DNA of 64,000 bases from Burkholderia sp. Ax-1724 (GTDB lineage Bacteria > Pseudomonadota > Gammaproteobacteria > Burkholderiales > Burkholderiaceae). The notes beneath the pieces are model-generated. The model had not been told where the DNA came from and did not search any database. It saw only the letters and a list, made by a program, of their open reading frames with translations. A program made the translations under genes and the position numbers. The stretch lies in assembly GCF_011752995.1 (NCBI RefSeq), contig NZ_VWWL01000019.1:116504-180503 (forward strand), given 5' to 3'. Shown here piece by piece: positions 9,309 to 18,562 of the stretch (position 1 is the stretch's first letter; each line of letters starts with the position of its first letter).

Positions 9309-10762
9309 GACAGATTCTCCCTGGCGTTGTCCGCCGTCACGTCCGCGGCCATTGCGTCCGCGGACGTCACCGCGCTCGTGCCTTCGCGCCGCCAGTGGTC
9401 GTAAAGAATCGCCACCGCGCACGACGCGAGGCGCGCCTGGTCGTTGTCGGCGCGGCTCGTCAGCATGACCGGCACGCGCGCGCCGACCACGAGCCCGGCC
9501 GGCTGGGCGCGCGAGACGAACGTCAGCTGCTTGGCCAGCATGTTGCCCGCTTCCAGATTCGGCACGATCAGCACCTGCGCCGCGCCCGCGACCGGCGACA
9601 CGATCTTCTTCGTGCGCGCCGCGGCGGCGTCGATGGCGTTGTCCATCGCGAGCGGGCCATCGACGAGCCCGCCCGTGATCTGGCCGCGATCCGACATCTT
9701 CGCGAGTATCGCCGCATCGAGCGACGAAGGGATGCTCACGTTGACCGTCTCCACGGCCGAGAGCACCGCCACACGCGGCAACGGCACGCCGCACGCGCGC
9801 GCGAGATCGATCGAGCTCTGCACAATGTCGGCCTTGGTCGGCAGATCGGGCGCGATGTTGATGGCCGCGTCGCTGACGAAGAGCGGATGATCGAGCGTCG
9901 GCACGTCGAGCACGAACACATGCGAGATGCGCCGTCCCGAGCGCAGGCCGCCGTCCTTCTTCACGACGTGCGCGAGCAGTTCGTCGGAATGCACGTTGCC
10001 TTTCATGATCGCGCGCACCTCGCCCGCGTGGACGAGCTGCACGGCCTTCGCGGCAGCCGCCTCGTGATCGGCCGCGTCGATGACGGGCACCTCGCCGAGT
10101 GCTTCGCCGCACTCCGCCGCCGCTTCTTCCAGACGCGCCCGCGCGCCGATCAGCACCGGCGTGATGAGGCCGCGGCGCATCGACAGCAGCGTGCCGCGCA
10201 GCGAGTTCGGATCGTCGGGCCACACGACGGCGGTCGGCAGCGGCGGCAGACTCGCCGCGATCTCGATGAGCCGCGTGAAGTGATCGTGCTGGTCCATCAG
10301 CAGCGCGGGGCGATCCGCTTCGTTGGTCACGACGCGATGCAGCGGCGCGAGCACTTCCGCGCGGCCTTGCGCGACCATCTCGCCGTCGACCACCTCGACG
10401 CGGAATTCGAGCATCGCGCGCGGACGCTCATGCTTCTCGAGCACGCGCACCGTCACCCGCAACGTATCGCCGACGCGCGCGCGCTCGCCGAATTCGAACT
10501 GTTGCGCGAGCAGCAGCGTGCCTGCGCCCGGCAGCAGATTGCCGAGCACAGCCGAGACCAGCGAGCCGATCCACATCGACGGCGCAACCGTGTCGCTCTT
10601 GCCGTCGCCATCGACGTCGATGCCGGGCATATGCATCGGATTCAGATTGCCCGACGCATGCGAGAACAGCACGATGTCGCGCTCCGCGACGACGCGCTCG
10701 ACGACGGCTTCGTCGCCGGCATGCAGTTCGTCCCAGGTCCTGTTGCTGTGGCTTTCTTCCAT
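9305..10762 (-). CDS. pta: MaoC-like hydratase / phosphate acetyltransferase fusion
   Basis: Two-domain protein of 485 residues. Residues 1 to about 150 form a hot-dog (MaoC-like enoyl-CoA hydratase) domain with FSHASGNLNPMHMP and PSMWIGSLVSAVLG. From about 175 on it is a phosphate acetyl/butyryl-transferase domain, with IMKGNVHSDELL, DAAINIAPDL, DGPLAMDNAID and LIVPNLEAGNMLAKQL. It should make acetyl phosphate (or another acyl phosphate) from the CoA thioester for AckA. I prefer the ATG at 10762, preceded by GAGGACGAG; an upstream ATG at 10780 is the alternative. It starts soon after the DUF3141 stop. Confidence 0.9.
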   Translation of the reverse strand: MEESHSNRTWDELHAGDEAVVERVVAERDIVLFSHASGNLNPMHMPGIDVDGDGKSDTVAPSMWIGSLVSAVLGNLLPGAGTLLLAQQFEFGERARVGDTLRVTVRVLEKHERPRAMLEFRVEVVDGEMVAQGRAEVLAPLHRVVTNEADRPALLMDQHDHFTRLIEIAASLPPLPTAVVWPDDPNSLRGTLLSMRRGLITPVLIGARARLEEAAAECGEALGEVPVIDAADHEAAAAKAVQLVHAGEVRAIMKGNVHSDELLAHVVKKDGGLRSGRRISHVFVLDVPTLDHPLFVSDAAINIAPDLPTKADIVQSSIDLARACGVPLPRVAVLSAVETVNVSIPSSLDAAILAKMSDRGQITGGLVDGPLAMDNAIDAAAARTKKIVSPVAGAAQVLIVPNLEAGNMLAKQLTFVSRAQPAGLVVGARVPVMLTSRADNDQARLASCAVAILYDHWRREGTSAVTSADAMAADVTADNARENLS

Positions 10763-10795
10763 GGCGCTCGTCCTCGTCATTTCAGGTGATCCAGG

Positions 10796-13501
10796 TTAGT
10801 CCGTCGCGTGGCCGTTCAGGCGCGCCCGCGCCTGCTCGATCCAGCCCTCGCGCATCACGCGGCCGCGCGCATTGAGCTTGAGGTCCAGCCATGCCGCCTC
10901 TTCCGGCTCCAGCGCCGCGAGTTGCGCGTAACACTCGATACCCAGTTGATGCAGCTTCTCCGCCATGCGCGGGCCGACACCCGCCAAGCTTTCGAGATCG
11001 TCGGGCTGTTCGCCGTGGGCGCGCGGCTCGATCTTCGGCGCGCGCGGCACCGGCGTACCGCCAACGGCGAGCGCGGGATGGCCGGCCGCCTGCGCGTCCG
11101 TGGCCAGGTCGGCCGCGAGCGCGGTCCGCGCGACCGGGCCCGCCAGCGCCGCCGGTCCGGGACCGGCGGCAAGCGCTGCGGCCCCCTGCATGCCGAGCAT
11201 CTGCTGGAAGCGTTGCAGCAGCACCAGCGCGGCCGGATGCATCGTCTCGACGGAACCCGAGACGTCGACCACGGCGGCGAGCGCCGTGTGGCGCTTGTCT
11301 TCCGTGTCGAGCAACAGCGGCAGCGTGGCAAGCGCCTGCTGCGGCTCCAGATCGACGATGATCTGCTGCTGGCGCAGCAGCTTCGCGAGCGCCGCTTCGT
11401 CGAAATGGCCGAACCGGTCGGTATGCGTGAGCATGTCGAGCACGCGTTCCATGCGCGAGCGGCGCAGATAGCCGCGCGCCTTCGACATCAGCCCGAGCAT
11501 GCGCACCGCGCCCTCGGCCGCGCCGCCTTCGGTCATCGCCTCGAGTGCGGCGCGCACTTCGGGCAGCGCGCGCAGGTCCTTGCCACGGCGATGCTCCGCG
11601 CCCTGCAATTCGTGGTGGCCGATGCCCTTCATCAGCGGCGAGCCGTAGATCGCGTGGAAGATCGTTTCGCGCCAGCCGTCGCGCATGCCGCGATACAGAT
11701 TGAGCTGGTTTTCGACGACGAGCGCGCCGATGCGCTCGAACGCCGCGAACGGATTGTCCAGATCGACGGGCTGACGCTGCGCACGTGCCGTCGCAGCCCA
11801 CGCCTCGACCGGCTTCATGAGCGGATTCTGGTCCGAGAAGAGGCTGCGGCGCAGACGGATCGGCTGGAAATCGCGCGCGGCCTGCGCGGACTCGGGCGTG
11901 ACCGCCGCGCGCACGAACGGACGCACGGCCAACTCGTACAGCTCGGTGCCCATTTCCGACAGACGCGCGACGGACGCGAACAGCGCTTCGTCGTCGCGGC
12001 CGTCGTCGATGCCGAGCAGGTCGTCGATCGTGCGGGCCTCGAAGCGGATATGCACGCGGTCGGCGGCATCGTCGAGCTTCATTTCGTAGAGGCCGGGCGG
12101 CAGGCCGTCGATGGCGCGCAGCGTCTCGGTAATCGCGTCGTGCTCGCGCGTGGCGATCTTCGCCGATACGAAAATGCCGAGATGGCCGATCGACTGATGG
12201 ATCATGTACACGATGCGCTGGCCGCGCATCTTGATCTCGTCGACGTTCGCGTAGAGGTCCGCGATCCAGTTGAGCGCCTGTTGCGGCGGCGTGATGTTGT
12301 CGCCATGCGAGGCGAACACGACGATCGGCGAGGTGATGCGGCGCAGGTCGATGGCCTCGCCGCCGAGCCGCGCTTCGCCGCGCGCGAGCCGGTTGCCGAC
12401 GAACAGGTTCTCGACGATCCAGCGGATTTCGGCCTCGTTCATCAGATGGAAACCGCCCCACCAGCGCTCGAAGCCGAGATAGCGCGACGCTTCCGAGTCG
12501 ATGTGCGAATACAGGTGGTAGTACTTTTTGAACAGATGGTTGGCCGGGTCGAGACCCTCGAAGTTGAGCACGAGCCACGCGCCGTCGAACACGCCGTTGC
12601 CGAGGTCGGACATGACGAGCGCCGGCAGTACGCCGCCGGACAGGCCGCCCGTGTAGCGCATCGGGTTCTCGCCGGTGCGGCCCGCCCAATACGACATCGG
12701 CGCGCCGTTGACGACGACCGGACCGGCCAGATCCGGCGCCGATGCCGCGAGCAGCATTGCGGCCCAGCCGCCCTGGCAGTTGCCGATCACCGCGGGCCGG
12801 TGCGCGTTCGGATGACGGCGCGCGATCTCGCGCAGGAATTCGACTTCGGCGTCGCGCACGTCGGCCATGGTCTGGCCGGGTTCCGGTACCGGGCGGAACA
12901 CGACGAAGTAGACCGGATGGCCGCCCTTGAAGGCCTCGCCGACCTGGCTGTCCGGCTTGAAGCCGCCGATGCCGGCGCCGTGGCCCGCGCGCGGATCGAT
13001 AATCATGAACGGCTGCTTGTCGTCGTCGATCGTCACGTCCGCCGGCGGAACGATGCGCACGAGCGAATAGTTGACCGGCAACGCCAGTTCGCGGCCGTCG
13101 ATCAGGAGTTCGTACTGGAAGTCGAGCACCGGCGGCATGCCCGCCTTCAGATGCTCGACGTAGTTGTTGCCGCGCTGGCGCAACGTGTCGAGCATCAGCA
13201 CCTGGCGCTGCACGGCATCGGTCAGGTAGCCGATCCAGTCGGCCATCCAGCTGGCCGGCGCATTCGAGGTCCGCGCGTGCAACTGCTTCAGCTCGTGTTC
13301 GATGGTGTGCTGCAGTTCGTCGGCGAAAGCGGCGGCCGCGTGGCGCACGCGGCTGGCCTGGTTCCACGCCACTTCCGACACGGTATTGCCGAATTTACGC
13401 TGGTCGGCGAAGGCGCGCAGCAGGGCTTCGCCGCCCTGCCAATAGCGCCCGTACAGCGTTTCGAGAACGTCTAAGCCTTGATCGACACGGCCATCCATCA
13501 T
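10796..13501 (-). CDS. DUF3141 alpha/beta-hydrolase protein with helix-hairpin-helix tail
   Basis: Large cytoplasmic protein of about 901 residues. The DUF3141 core, related to class III PHA synthases and alpha/beta hydrolases, has the nucleophile-elbow-like GNCQGGWAAML, where Cys takes the nucleophile place as in PHA synthases. The stretch VVFASHGDNITPPQQALNW should supply the acid and VYMIHQSIGHLGIFV the histidine. A low-complexity Ala/Gly/Pro linker leads to a C-terminal helix-hairpin-helix-like domain (DLESLAGVGPRMAEKLHQLG). An internal ATG at 13501 is preceded by GGAGAAAA; the ATG at 13513 is possible. It heads the pta-ackA operon. A role in hydroxyalkanoate metabolism is inferred from the fold and neighbours. 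Confidence 0.88.
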   Translation of the reverse strand: MMDGRVDQGLDVLETLYGRYWQGGEALLRAFADQRKFGNTVSEVAWNQASRVRHAAAAFADELQHTIEHELKQLHARTSNAPASWMADWIGYLTDAVQRQVLMLDTLRQRGNNYVEHLKAGMPPVLDFQYELLIDGRELALPVNYSLVRIVPPADVTIDDDKQPFMIIDPRAGHGAGIGGFKPDSQVGEAFKGGHPVYFVVFRPVPEPGQTMADVRDAEVEFLREIARRHPNAHRPAVIGNCQGGWAAMLLAASAPDLAGPVVVNGAPMSYWAGRTGENPMRYTGGLSGGVLPALVMSDLGNGVFDGAWLVLNFEGLDPANHLFKKYYHLYSHIDSEASRYLGFERWWGGFHLMNEAEIRWIVENLFVGNRLARGEARLGGEAIDLRRITSPIVVFASHGDNITPPQQALNWIADLYANVDEIKMRGQRIVYMIHQSIGHLGIFVSAKIATREHDAITETLRAIDGLPPGLYEMKLDDAADRVHIRFEARTIDDLLGIDDGRDDEALFASVARLSEMGTELYELAVRPFVRAAVTPESAQAARDFQPIRLRRSLFSDQNPLMKPVEAWAATARAQRQPVDLDNPFAAFERIGALVVENQLNLYRGMRDGWRETIFHAIYGSPLMKGIGHHELQGAEHRRGKDLRALPEVRAALEAMTEGGAAEGAVRMLGLMSKARGYLRRSRMERVLDMLTHTDRFGHFDEAALAKLLRQQQIIVDLEPQQALATLPLLLDTEDKRHTALAAVVDVSGSVETMHPAALVLLQRFQQMLGMQGAAALAAGPGPAALAGPVARTALAADLATDAQAAGHPALAVGGTPVPRAPKIEPRAHGEQPDDLESLAGVGPRMAEKLHQLGIECYAQLAALEPEEAAWLDLKLNARGRVMREGWIEQARARLNGHATD

Positions 13502-13895
13502 CGTTTTCTCCATGACTCGTTAGCGTGCGGGTCGGCTCTTCGTGGAGCCAGGCGATCGTGAGCGCGGGGCTCGCCAATCCGCATCACAGTAGTGACGTGT
13601 GGTGACAGAGAAGTGAATGCGCGGGATCGTCAGGGCGACTCGCGCGATGAGGCATGGAATGGCGGGGAGATTGGCGGATCGTTCTTGGGGGGTGGGGGCG
13701 AAGTTCGGTGGGTGGCCCGTTGGTAGCCGGTTCGTGGCCGGTTCGTGGCCGATTGGTGCGGCGTGGTCACGGCTCGGACACCGGAATGTCATTGAAGGGG
13801 TGGTAGCAACGGCATGGCCTCATCGGCAGCGGCGTCGAACCGCGATGCCGTCAATTGCGCGACCATGCCGTCACGGTGCTGCTTGCGCCTCGCGC
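13502..13895. other. Intergenic region without a supported gene
   Basis: Promoter region of the minus-strand DUF3141 operon and the 3' side of the SDR gene. Apart from four imperfect 11-base tandem units at 13715-13758, I see no structure. Short open frames here have no recognisable protein character. Confidence 0.6.
13715..13758. repeat. Four imperfect 11-base tandem repeats
   Basis: Consecutive units gcccgttggta, gccggttcgtg, gccggttcgtg and gccgattggtg run without gaps. The two central units are identical. The tract lies in the gap between the DUF3141 and SDR genes. Confidence 0.7.
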
Positions 13896-14654
13896 TTACG
13901 CTACCGCCGCCGGACTCAGCGCGGCCAACGCCACCGCGTCCGCGCCGGCGGGCAAACGAATCGTGCTCGACGGGTCGTGCGCCGCGCGCCACACCGCTTC
14001 CGCCACATCCAGCGCCTGAGTGACAGGCCCGGACGATTGCGCCCATCCCGCGAAGACGCTCTGCGCCAGATCGGCGTAGGCATCGGGAATGCCGCCCATC
14101 CGGGCTCGCGCGTTTTCCCCGAAACGGGTTTCCGGCGCTCGCCCCGGCAACACGAGGTTAACGCGCACGTTGAACGGCTCAAGTTCCAGCGCCAGCGATT
14201 CGGTGAACGCGTTGATCGCCGCCTTGCTGGCGGTGTACACCGAGAGCAGATGCAGCGGCTTGAACGTCACACTCGAGGTGACGTTCACGATGACCCCTGC
14301 CTGGCGTTGCCTGAATTGCGGAAGCACGGCGTGGGTCATCGCCATCGTGCCGAACGTATTGGTCTCGAAGACCTCGCGCACTGTATCCATCGAGGTGCCT
14401 TCAAAGGCATTCAGCAGACCGATGCCGGCGTTGTTGACCAGCACGTCGATCGGCCCGGCGGCATCCACGGCGCGGCGAATGCTTTCCTGGTCGGTGACGT
14501 CGAGCGCCAGCACGCGCAGATTCTCGGAGCGCGGCAGCACACCCTCGCGCGGCGTGCGCATCGTGGCGATGACCTTCCAGTCGCGATCGAGAAAGTATTG
14601 GGCGGTTTCGAGGCCGAAGCCGGACGAACAGCCTGTGATGAGGATGGTTCCCAT
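13896..14654 (-). CDS. SDR family oxidoreductase
   Basis: Classical short-chain dehydrogenase, 252 residues, cytoplasmic. It has the cofactor loop TGCSSGFG at residues 7-14, NNAGIG, a serine in VNVTSSVTFK, and YTASKAAINAF with the catalytic Tyr and Lys. The C-terminus is Ala/Pro-rich. The substrate is unknown. It is divergent from the AraC gene at 14750 with 95 bases between them, so that regulator probably controls it. The frame is open upstream but the Rossmann fold begins at this ATG. Confidence 0.85.
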   Translation of the reverse strand: MGTILITGCSSGFGLETAQYFLDRDWKVIATMRTPREGVLPRSENLRVLALDVTDQESIRRAVDAAGPIDVLVNNAGIGLLNAFEGTSMDTVREVFETNTFGTMAMTHAVLPQFRQRQAGVIVNVTSSVTFKPLHLLSVYTASKAAINAFTESLALELEPFNVRVNLVLPGRAPETRFGENARARMGGIPDAYADLAQSVFAGWAQSSGPVTQALDVAEAVWRAAHDPSSTIRLPAGADAVALAALSPAAVA

Positions 14655-14749
14655 GCGTGATCCCGGTTGTCTGTGGAACCGACACAATAGACGCGCGGAC
14701 GCGGACTGCCTACAATCAAAGGTCCACATTTCGCCTTCATTCGTCCACC

Positions 14750-15658
14750 ATGATCGACCCGCTTGCCGAGGTGGTCACGTTGCTTCAGCCGAGGGCCGCG
14801 TTCTCGAAAGTGGTCAGTGGCGCCGGGGCCTGGCGCGTTCGCCGCACGGAAGCAGGCCGCCCCTTCTACTGCGCGCTGCTCGGCGGTTCGTGTCACCTCG
14901 CCGTCGATGGCCATGAGCCGATCACGCTCGTGGCAGGTGATTTCGCGCTGGTTCCCTCGGCGCATGGCTTCACGATGTCGAGTCTCGACCCGGCGACAGC
15001 GGAGGACCGCGACACCGAGCCCATCGCCTTAGCCGACGGCGAATTCCGTCTCGGAAACGAAAGCGGCTCGCCCAATGCGCGCTGGCTGGTCGGTTACTGC
15101 GTTTTCGGTTCGCCGGATACGGCCTTGCTTGTCTCGCTGCTTCCGCAACTCGTGCATGTGCGCGGCGAGAAGCGGCTGACGGCACTCGTGGAACTCGTCA
15201 ACGACGAATCGCGTGCGAGACGCCCCGCACGCGACATGATCCTGGAACGCCTGCTGGAAGTGCTGCTGATCGAAACGCTGCGCTCCACGGCGAGAACCGG
15301 CGCATCCCCTGGCCTCTTGCGCGGATTAGCCGACGAGCGCCTCGCCGCCGCGATACGGCGGATGCACGAGAGTCCCGCCCAGCCCTGGACGGTCGCGCAG
15401 TTGGCCAAAGAGGCCGCGCTCTCGCGCTCGGCGTTCTTCAAACGCTTCAGTCAGACCGTGGGGCTCGCGCCGATGGAATATCTGCTCACGTGGCGCATGG
15501 CGTTGGCCGAGAGCCTGCTGCGGCAGAAAGCCAGCATTGCGGATGTAGCGCAGCGGGTTGGCTATAGCTCGGCGAGTACGTTCAGCATCGCGTTCACGCG
15601 TCATGTCGGGCTACCGCCTCGGCGGTATATGCTGGAGCGGGGGGAGTTGGTGCGGTAG
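14750..15658 (+). CDS. AraC-family transcriptional regulator (cupin type)
   Basis: DNA-binding regulator of 302 residues. The N-terminal cupin-like sensor domain (PFYCALLGGSCHLAVDGHEP) is followed by a C-terminal double helix-turn-helix (WTVAQLAKEAALSRSAFFKRF, then IADVAQRVGYSSASTFSIAF). This is the layout of AraC regulators with a cupin_6 sensor, which commonly control an adjacent divergent oxidoreductase. The likely target is the SDR gene at 13896. It is the last clear backbone gene before the island. Confidence 0.9.
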   Translation: MIDPLAEVVTLLQPRAAFSKVVSGAGAWRVRRTEAGRPFYCALLGGSCHLAVDGHEPITLVAGDFALVPSAHGFTMSSLDPATAEDRDTEPIALADGEFRLGNESGSPNARWLVGYCVFGSPDTALLVSLLPQLVHVRGEKRLTALVELVNDESRARRPARDMILERLLEVLLIETLRSTARTGASPGLLRGLADERLAAAIRRMHESPAQPWTVAQLAKEAALSRSAFFKRFSQTVGLAPMEYLLTWRMALAESLLRQKASIADVAQRVGYSSASTFSIAFTRHVGLPPRRYMLERGELVR

Positions 15659-15796
15659 TGGGGGTGGGTTATGTGATGCGATGTGTCGAACGTCGGCTCG
15701 GACTCGGGTCGACGTGGTTTCAGACCGGACGGTGGTTTAAGTCGGGATGGTAAATGGGACGGTGTTAATCCGGGTTCTTGGTTTTTGTCGCCGCTT

Positions 15797-15829
15797 CTAC
15801 CGCCAACCTGTCTTGCAGGTTGGCGGTAG
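15797..15829. terminator. Perfect 14-bp hairpin next to the guaA-like remnant
   Basis: The arms ctaccgccaacctg and caggttggcggtag enclose a 5-base loop. On the minus strand it lies about 20 bases after the stop codon of the guaA-like end, where a native guaA terminator would be. Neither side carries a strong T-run, so termination is a guess. Confidence 0.5.
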
Positions 15830-15849
15830 TTCAGGAACAACGTCCTGAT

Positions 15850-15867
15850 TTACTCCCACTCGATTCT
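15850..15867 (-). other. Candidate ICE attachment site (guaA 3'-end copy)
   Basis: On the minus strand these bases read AGA ATC GAG TGG GAG TAA, that is R-I-E-W-E-stop. GMP synthase (GuaA) ends in T-I-E-W-E-stop, and the 3' end of guaA is a known attachment site for genomic islands. The codon before it here is out of frame (TAG), so this is a short copy and not the gene. Its orientation puts the left flank outside and the island to the right. The intact guaA would then be expected beyond the right edge. Confidence 0.45.
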
Positions 15868-16066
15868 CTATCGGGCCTGCGAAACCAGCAACGGCGGGCG
15901 ATTGGGACGATCCGTTTAAGCATGATACCGTAAAGCGTACCGCCCTATGTGTTCGTCTAGGGCCTTACATTATGCGTGCTATGGTAGCGCGAAATTTCTC
16001 TGGACCGGCCCCTTTGTCTAAAGTCGTTCAGGGACGTCGACCCGTCGACCAAAACACCCTGCTCCC

Positions 16067-16413
16067 TCACACGCATCGCCAGATTCGAAGCTCGTAAACG
16101 GCGTACGTGACGGTATCGCCGCCGACCAGACGCTGCCCGAAGCCAATACCGTTATTCAATACCGACAAAGAGTACCGCTCCAGTCCGTGAATGAAGAAGA
16201 AGCTGTCAGGTCAATCGAAGTGCTCGGCACGAGCACAGATTGGATAAGCACGGAGCCCAAATCGCCGTATGCACTAGCGTACAGAATGACACGGTCTGCG
16301 TACTGCTCGTGAGCAAGCAGTTCATAGAGGTCCACCTGCTCCTCCTTGCGCCCGACACCAACCCCGGTGTCCGTGGTCAGGATATTGGCGGGCATTTGCC
16401 TGATGTCCGACAT
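16067..16413 (-). pseudogene. Frameshifted hypothetical gene
   Basis: An 85-residue frame from the ATG at 16413 (ELLAHEQYADRVILYASAYG) stops at 16156. Another minus-strand frame carries on with coding-like sequence, including SVLNNGIGFGQRLVGGDTV and ending YAVYELRIWRCV at 16067. The switch lies near the cttcttcttc tract at about 16190. There is no good ribosome site. I do not recognise the family. I read it as one gene of about 115 codons broken by a frameshift at the island edge. Confidence 0.4.
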
Positions 16414-16502
16414 GTCAATTCATTGAGGTATGTTCGCAAGAATGGGGTTCGCGTTTGCCTTTAGGGTGTAACGGGAATTGGGCGTCCGGCGGCGCTGTGC
16501 CA

Positions 16503-18560
16503 TCACATCACGCCATCGTGAGCAAGCGGTCCGACGACCTTCTGAGGGAGCTGGATGAGGTGAAACCTGCTCCCCTCGGTGACCTCCTCGAAGACCAAAT
16601 CACTGTCTTCGAACGAGGCGGCAACGATGCTTTGAAGCTGCTTCTCACCACTGAAAATTTGCATCAACGCCTTCTGGCTGTTTGTGCTCATCGAGTGTTG
16701 CCCGGGCTCGTCGAACAGAAGCACGCCTGGATGGTTGCCCGTGAAGTCCCGTTGGTTCGACGTCTGGTAGATGGCAATAAGATAGGCCCAGATTAGCCGG
16801 ACAAAGTCGCTCGCGGACGACTCCCACTTCATATCCCTACGCTTCACCTGTCTAAGCGTCAAATCGTCTAACGCCGGCAGCAGCGTTTCGGGATTGATGC
16901 GAATGTCGGACGGAATCGCGCTGCTGTACTCGAATGATGACGCGTTGGCCCGGAAGTGTTTCTCCAGAATCGAAATCTTCGTGCGGTCTCGCTGTGAGTA
17001 CAGGTCCCGCGGAAAGTCCTGCTTCGCCTGTTCAGCCAGACCAAGACGCCGGGCCAGCTCGGGCCCCTCTTCGAGGAAGGTCGACAGACGTGTTTGTGCG
17101 GCCTCGTATTCGCGTATTTCGCGCTCAAGCGTTATCTGCTTCCTGACCGAGGCTTCGAGTACAGCATCCGACTGCGAAGTGCTGCGCCGGATACTGACGA
17201 CATAAGCCCGCTGCTCGGAGATGACAGCCTCCAGCTGTTTCAGCACTGCTCCGCTCTGTTCCAGGTCGCTCGAGAGCCCGGCGATTTGTCGCCCGAGCAT
17301 GCGAACCTGCGCTTCAAGGTACTCGACGTTCGAATCCAGGTCCATTGGCTGGATGCCCTCTGCACGACCTGCCAAAGTGGTCGTCGCAGAGCCGCATGTC
17401 GGACACTCCTCCTTCGCGGTGGCTAGCTCCATGGCCCCGCCAAGCTCTCGAAGCTTGCGCGTAGTCTTGTTCTTCTTGAGGTCGACTTGGGCCTCCAAGA
17501 GGAGCTCTCGGAGCTCCGCAAGCGTTGCCCTACGCAGCCGCTCCTCCGTCGCCATCTCCTCGTATTGGGTCATGACGCGCTCGAGCTTCGATGTCTCCGA
17601 TTCGAGCAGACGAATCACATCGGGAGACTCGGACGTTGGACCAGCTCGGCGCTTCGCATCAATCTCGTGCCACTCCTTGAGCTTCGCTGAAATGGCTTCC
17701 TGCAGTGGAACCTCTGCGCCACTGAACTGCACCGACAACGATGCGTTCTCCGCCTTGAACTCCTTGCTAAGAGCCTTGGGAACGCCTTTCAACGATACGC
17801 CGGTCGAGCGCAGGCTGCCATGCAAATCGGAGTACGCATTCGCCCACTGGAACTGCAGCGCGGTGATGAGTTGCTGATTGCGGGCCTTATCTTCTTCGAG
17901 CTGAAAGTTGTCCAATCCGAGAAGATATTGCACAACGCGCGTCGGCGCTGACAGTATCTGATAGAAAGGGATATTCGCGATGTAGTCGGTCCAGCCACGC
18001 TTTTGCTCAATGAAGAGCGCCGCAGCAATCACCTGCGGATAGAGTCGCGTCAGGCCGCCAGTCGAAGACTGGACTCGCGGTAGCTGCATCCCGACAAAGC
18101 GCTCGAAGTAGTTCAGGAAACCTTGCTCATCCTGGGCGGCGCCGCCATCGTGGAGGAACAGCGGGACGGGCGCTCGAGCCACGATTGTGCTGTCTGTTAG
18201 CAGCGCCCCGTCGAAGACTTCGACAAGCTTCGTGCTTTTTTCGGCGTTCTTGATAGGACGGCGGAATGTCACAGTGCTGCCAGCCGTGTTGCGTACTTCG
18301 ACGAGCACGGCGGATTCGTCGATTTGTCGCACGCTCCCGTCGAACTGGAAGCTGTCTCGCACAGCCGACGTAAGGGCGCGCTCGCCCTTCATCCCGACCA
18401 CCTCTTCCAGGCCAAGGCCATACATCAGCGTATTGACCAGCGTACTCTTGCCAGACGAGTTGTTTCCGCGAATGACGTTGAGACCGCCCTTAAAATCGCA
18501 CCGAAAACCAAAGCGCTCGCCGCAACTATTTATTCTCACTTCCGCTGCGCTGATAAACAT
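16503..18560 (-). CDS. SMC/Rad50-like ABC ATPase of an ABC-three-component-type system
   Basis: Predicted ATPase of 685 residues. The Walker A loop is RGNNSSGKST at 31-40. A central coiled-coil region is split by a Rad50-type zinc-hook motif, CPTCG, at about 386-390. The Walker B stretch GVLLFDEPGQHS lies near 620-635. It is the third gene of a tight minus-strand trio behind a small winged-helix-like protein and a nuclease-like protein. That order and architecture match the ABC-three-component (ABC-3C) conflict systems described by the Aravind group. The ATG at 18560 follows the upstream stop by two bases; a GTG at 18572 would overlap it. A DNA-sensing role is inferred. Confidence 0.75.
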   Translation of the reverse strand: MFISAAEVRINSCGERFGFRCDFKGGLNVIRGNNSSGKSTLVNTLMYGLGLEEVVGMKGERALTSAVRDSFQFDGSVRQIDESAVLVEVRNTAGSTVTFRRPIKNAEKSTKLVEVFDGALLTDSTIVARAPVPLFLHDGGAAQDEQGFLNYFERFVGMQLPRVQSSTGGLTRLYPQVIAAALFIEQKRGWTDYIANIPFYQILSAPTRVVQYLLGLDNFQLEEDKARNQQLITALQFQWANAYSDLHGSLRSTGVSLKGVPKALSKEFKAENASLSVQFSGAEVPLQEAISAKLKEWHEIDAKRRAGPTSESPDVIRLLESETSKLERVMTQYEEMATEERLRRATLAELRELLLEAQVDLKKNKTTRKLRELGGAMELATAKEECPTCGSATTTLAGRAEGIQPMDLDSNVEYLEAQVRMLGRQIAGLSSDLEQSGAVLKQLEAVISEQRAYVVSIRRSTSQSDAVLEASVRKQITLEREIREYEAAQTRLSTFLEEGPELARRLGLAEQAKQDFPRDLYSQRDRTKISILEKHFRANASSFEYSSAIPSDIRINPETLLPALDDLTLRQVKRRDMKWESSASDFVRLIWAYLIAIYQTSNQRDFTGNHPGVLLFDEPGQHSMSTNSQKALMQIFSGEKQLQSIVAASFEDSDLVFEEVTEGSRFHLIQLPQKVVGPLAHDGVM

Positions 18561-18562
18561 GC

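Larger units (their letters stand above)
15659..16066. other. Backbone/island junction region
   Basis: No gene is supported here. The stretch contains the hairpin at 15797-15829 and the guaA-3'-end-like sequence at 15850-15867. To the right the base composition becomes less GC-rich and the gene content changes to accessory functions. Confidence 0.55.

Noticed and set aside
8142..9404. A 420-codon plus-strand frame opposite acetate kinase
   Set aside because: ackA on the minus strand has every family motif; the plus frame has none.
10808..13474. An 888-codon plus-strand frame opposite the DUF3141 gene
   Set aside because: The composition is Arg/Glu/His-skewed and without motifs, while the minus strand carries the DUF3141 hydrolase and its ribosome site.
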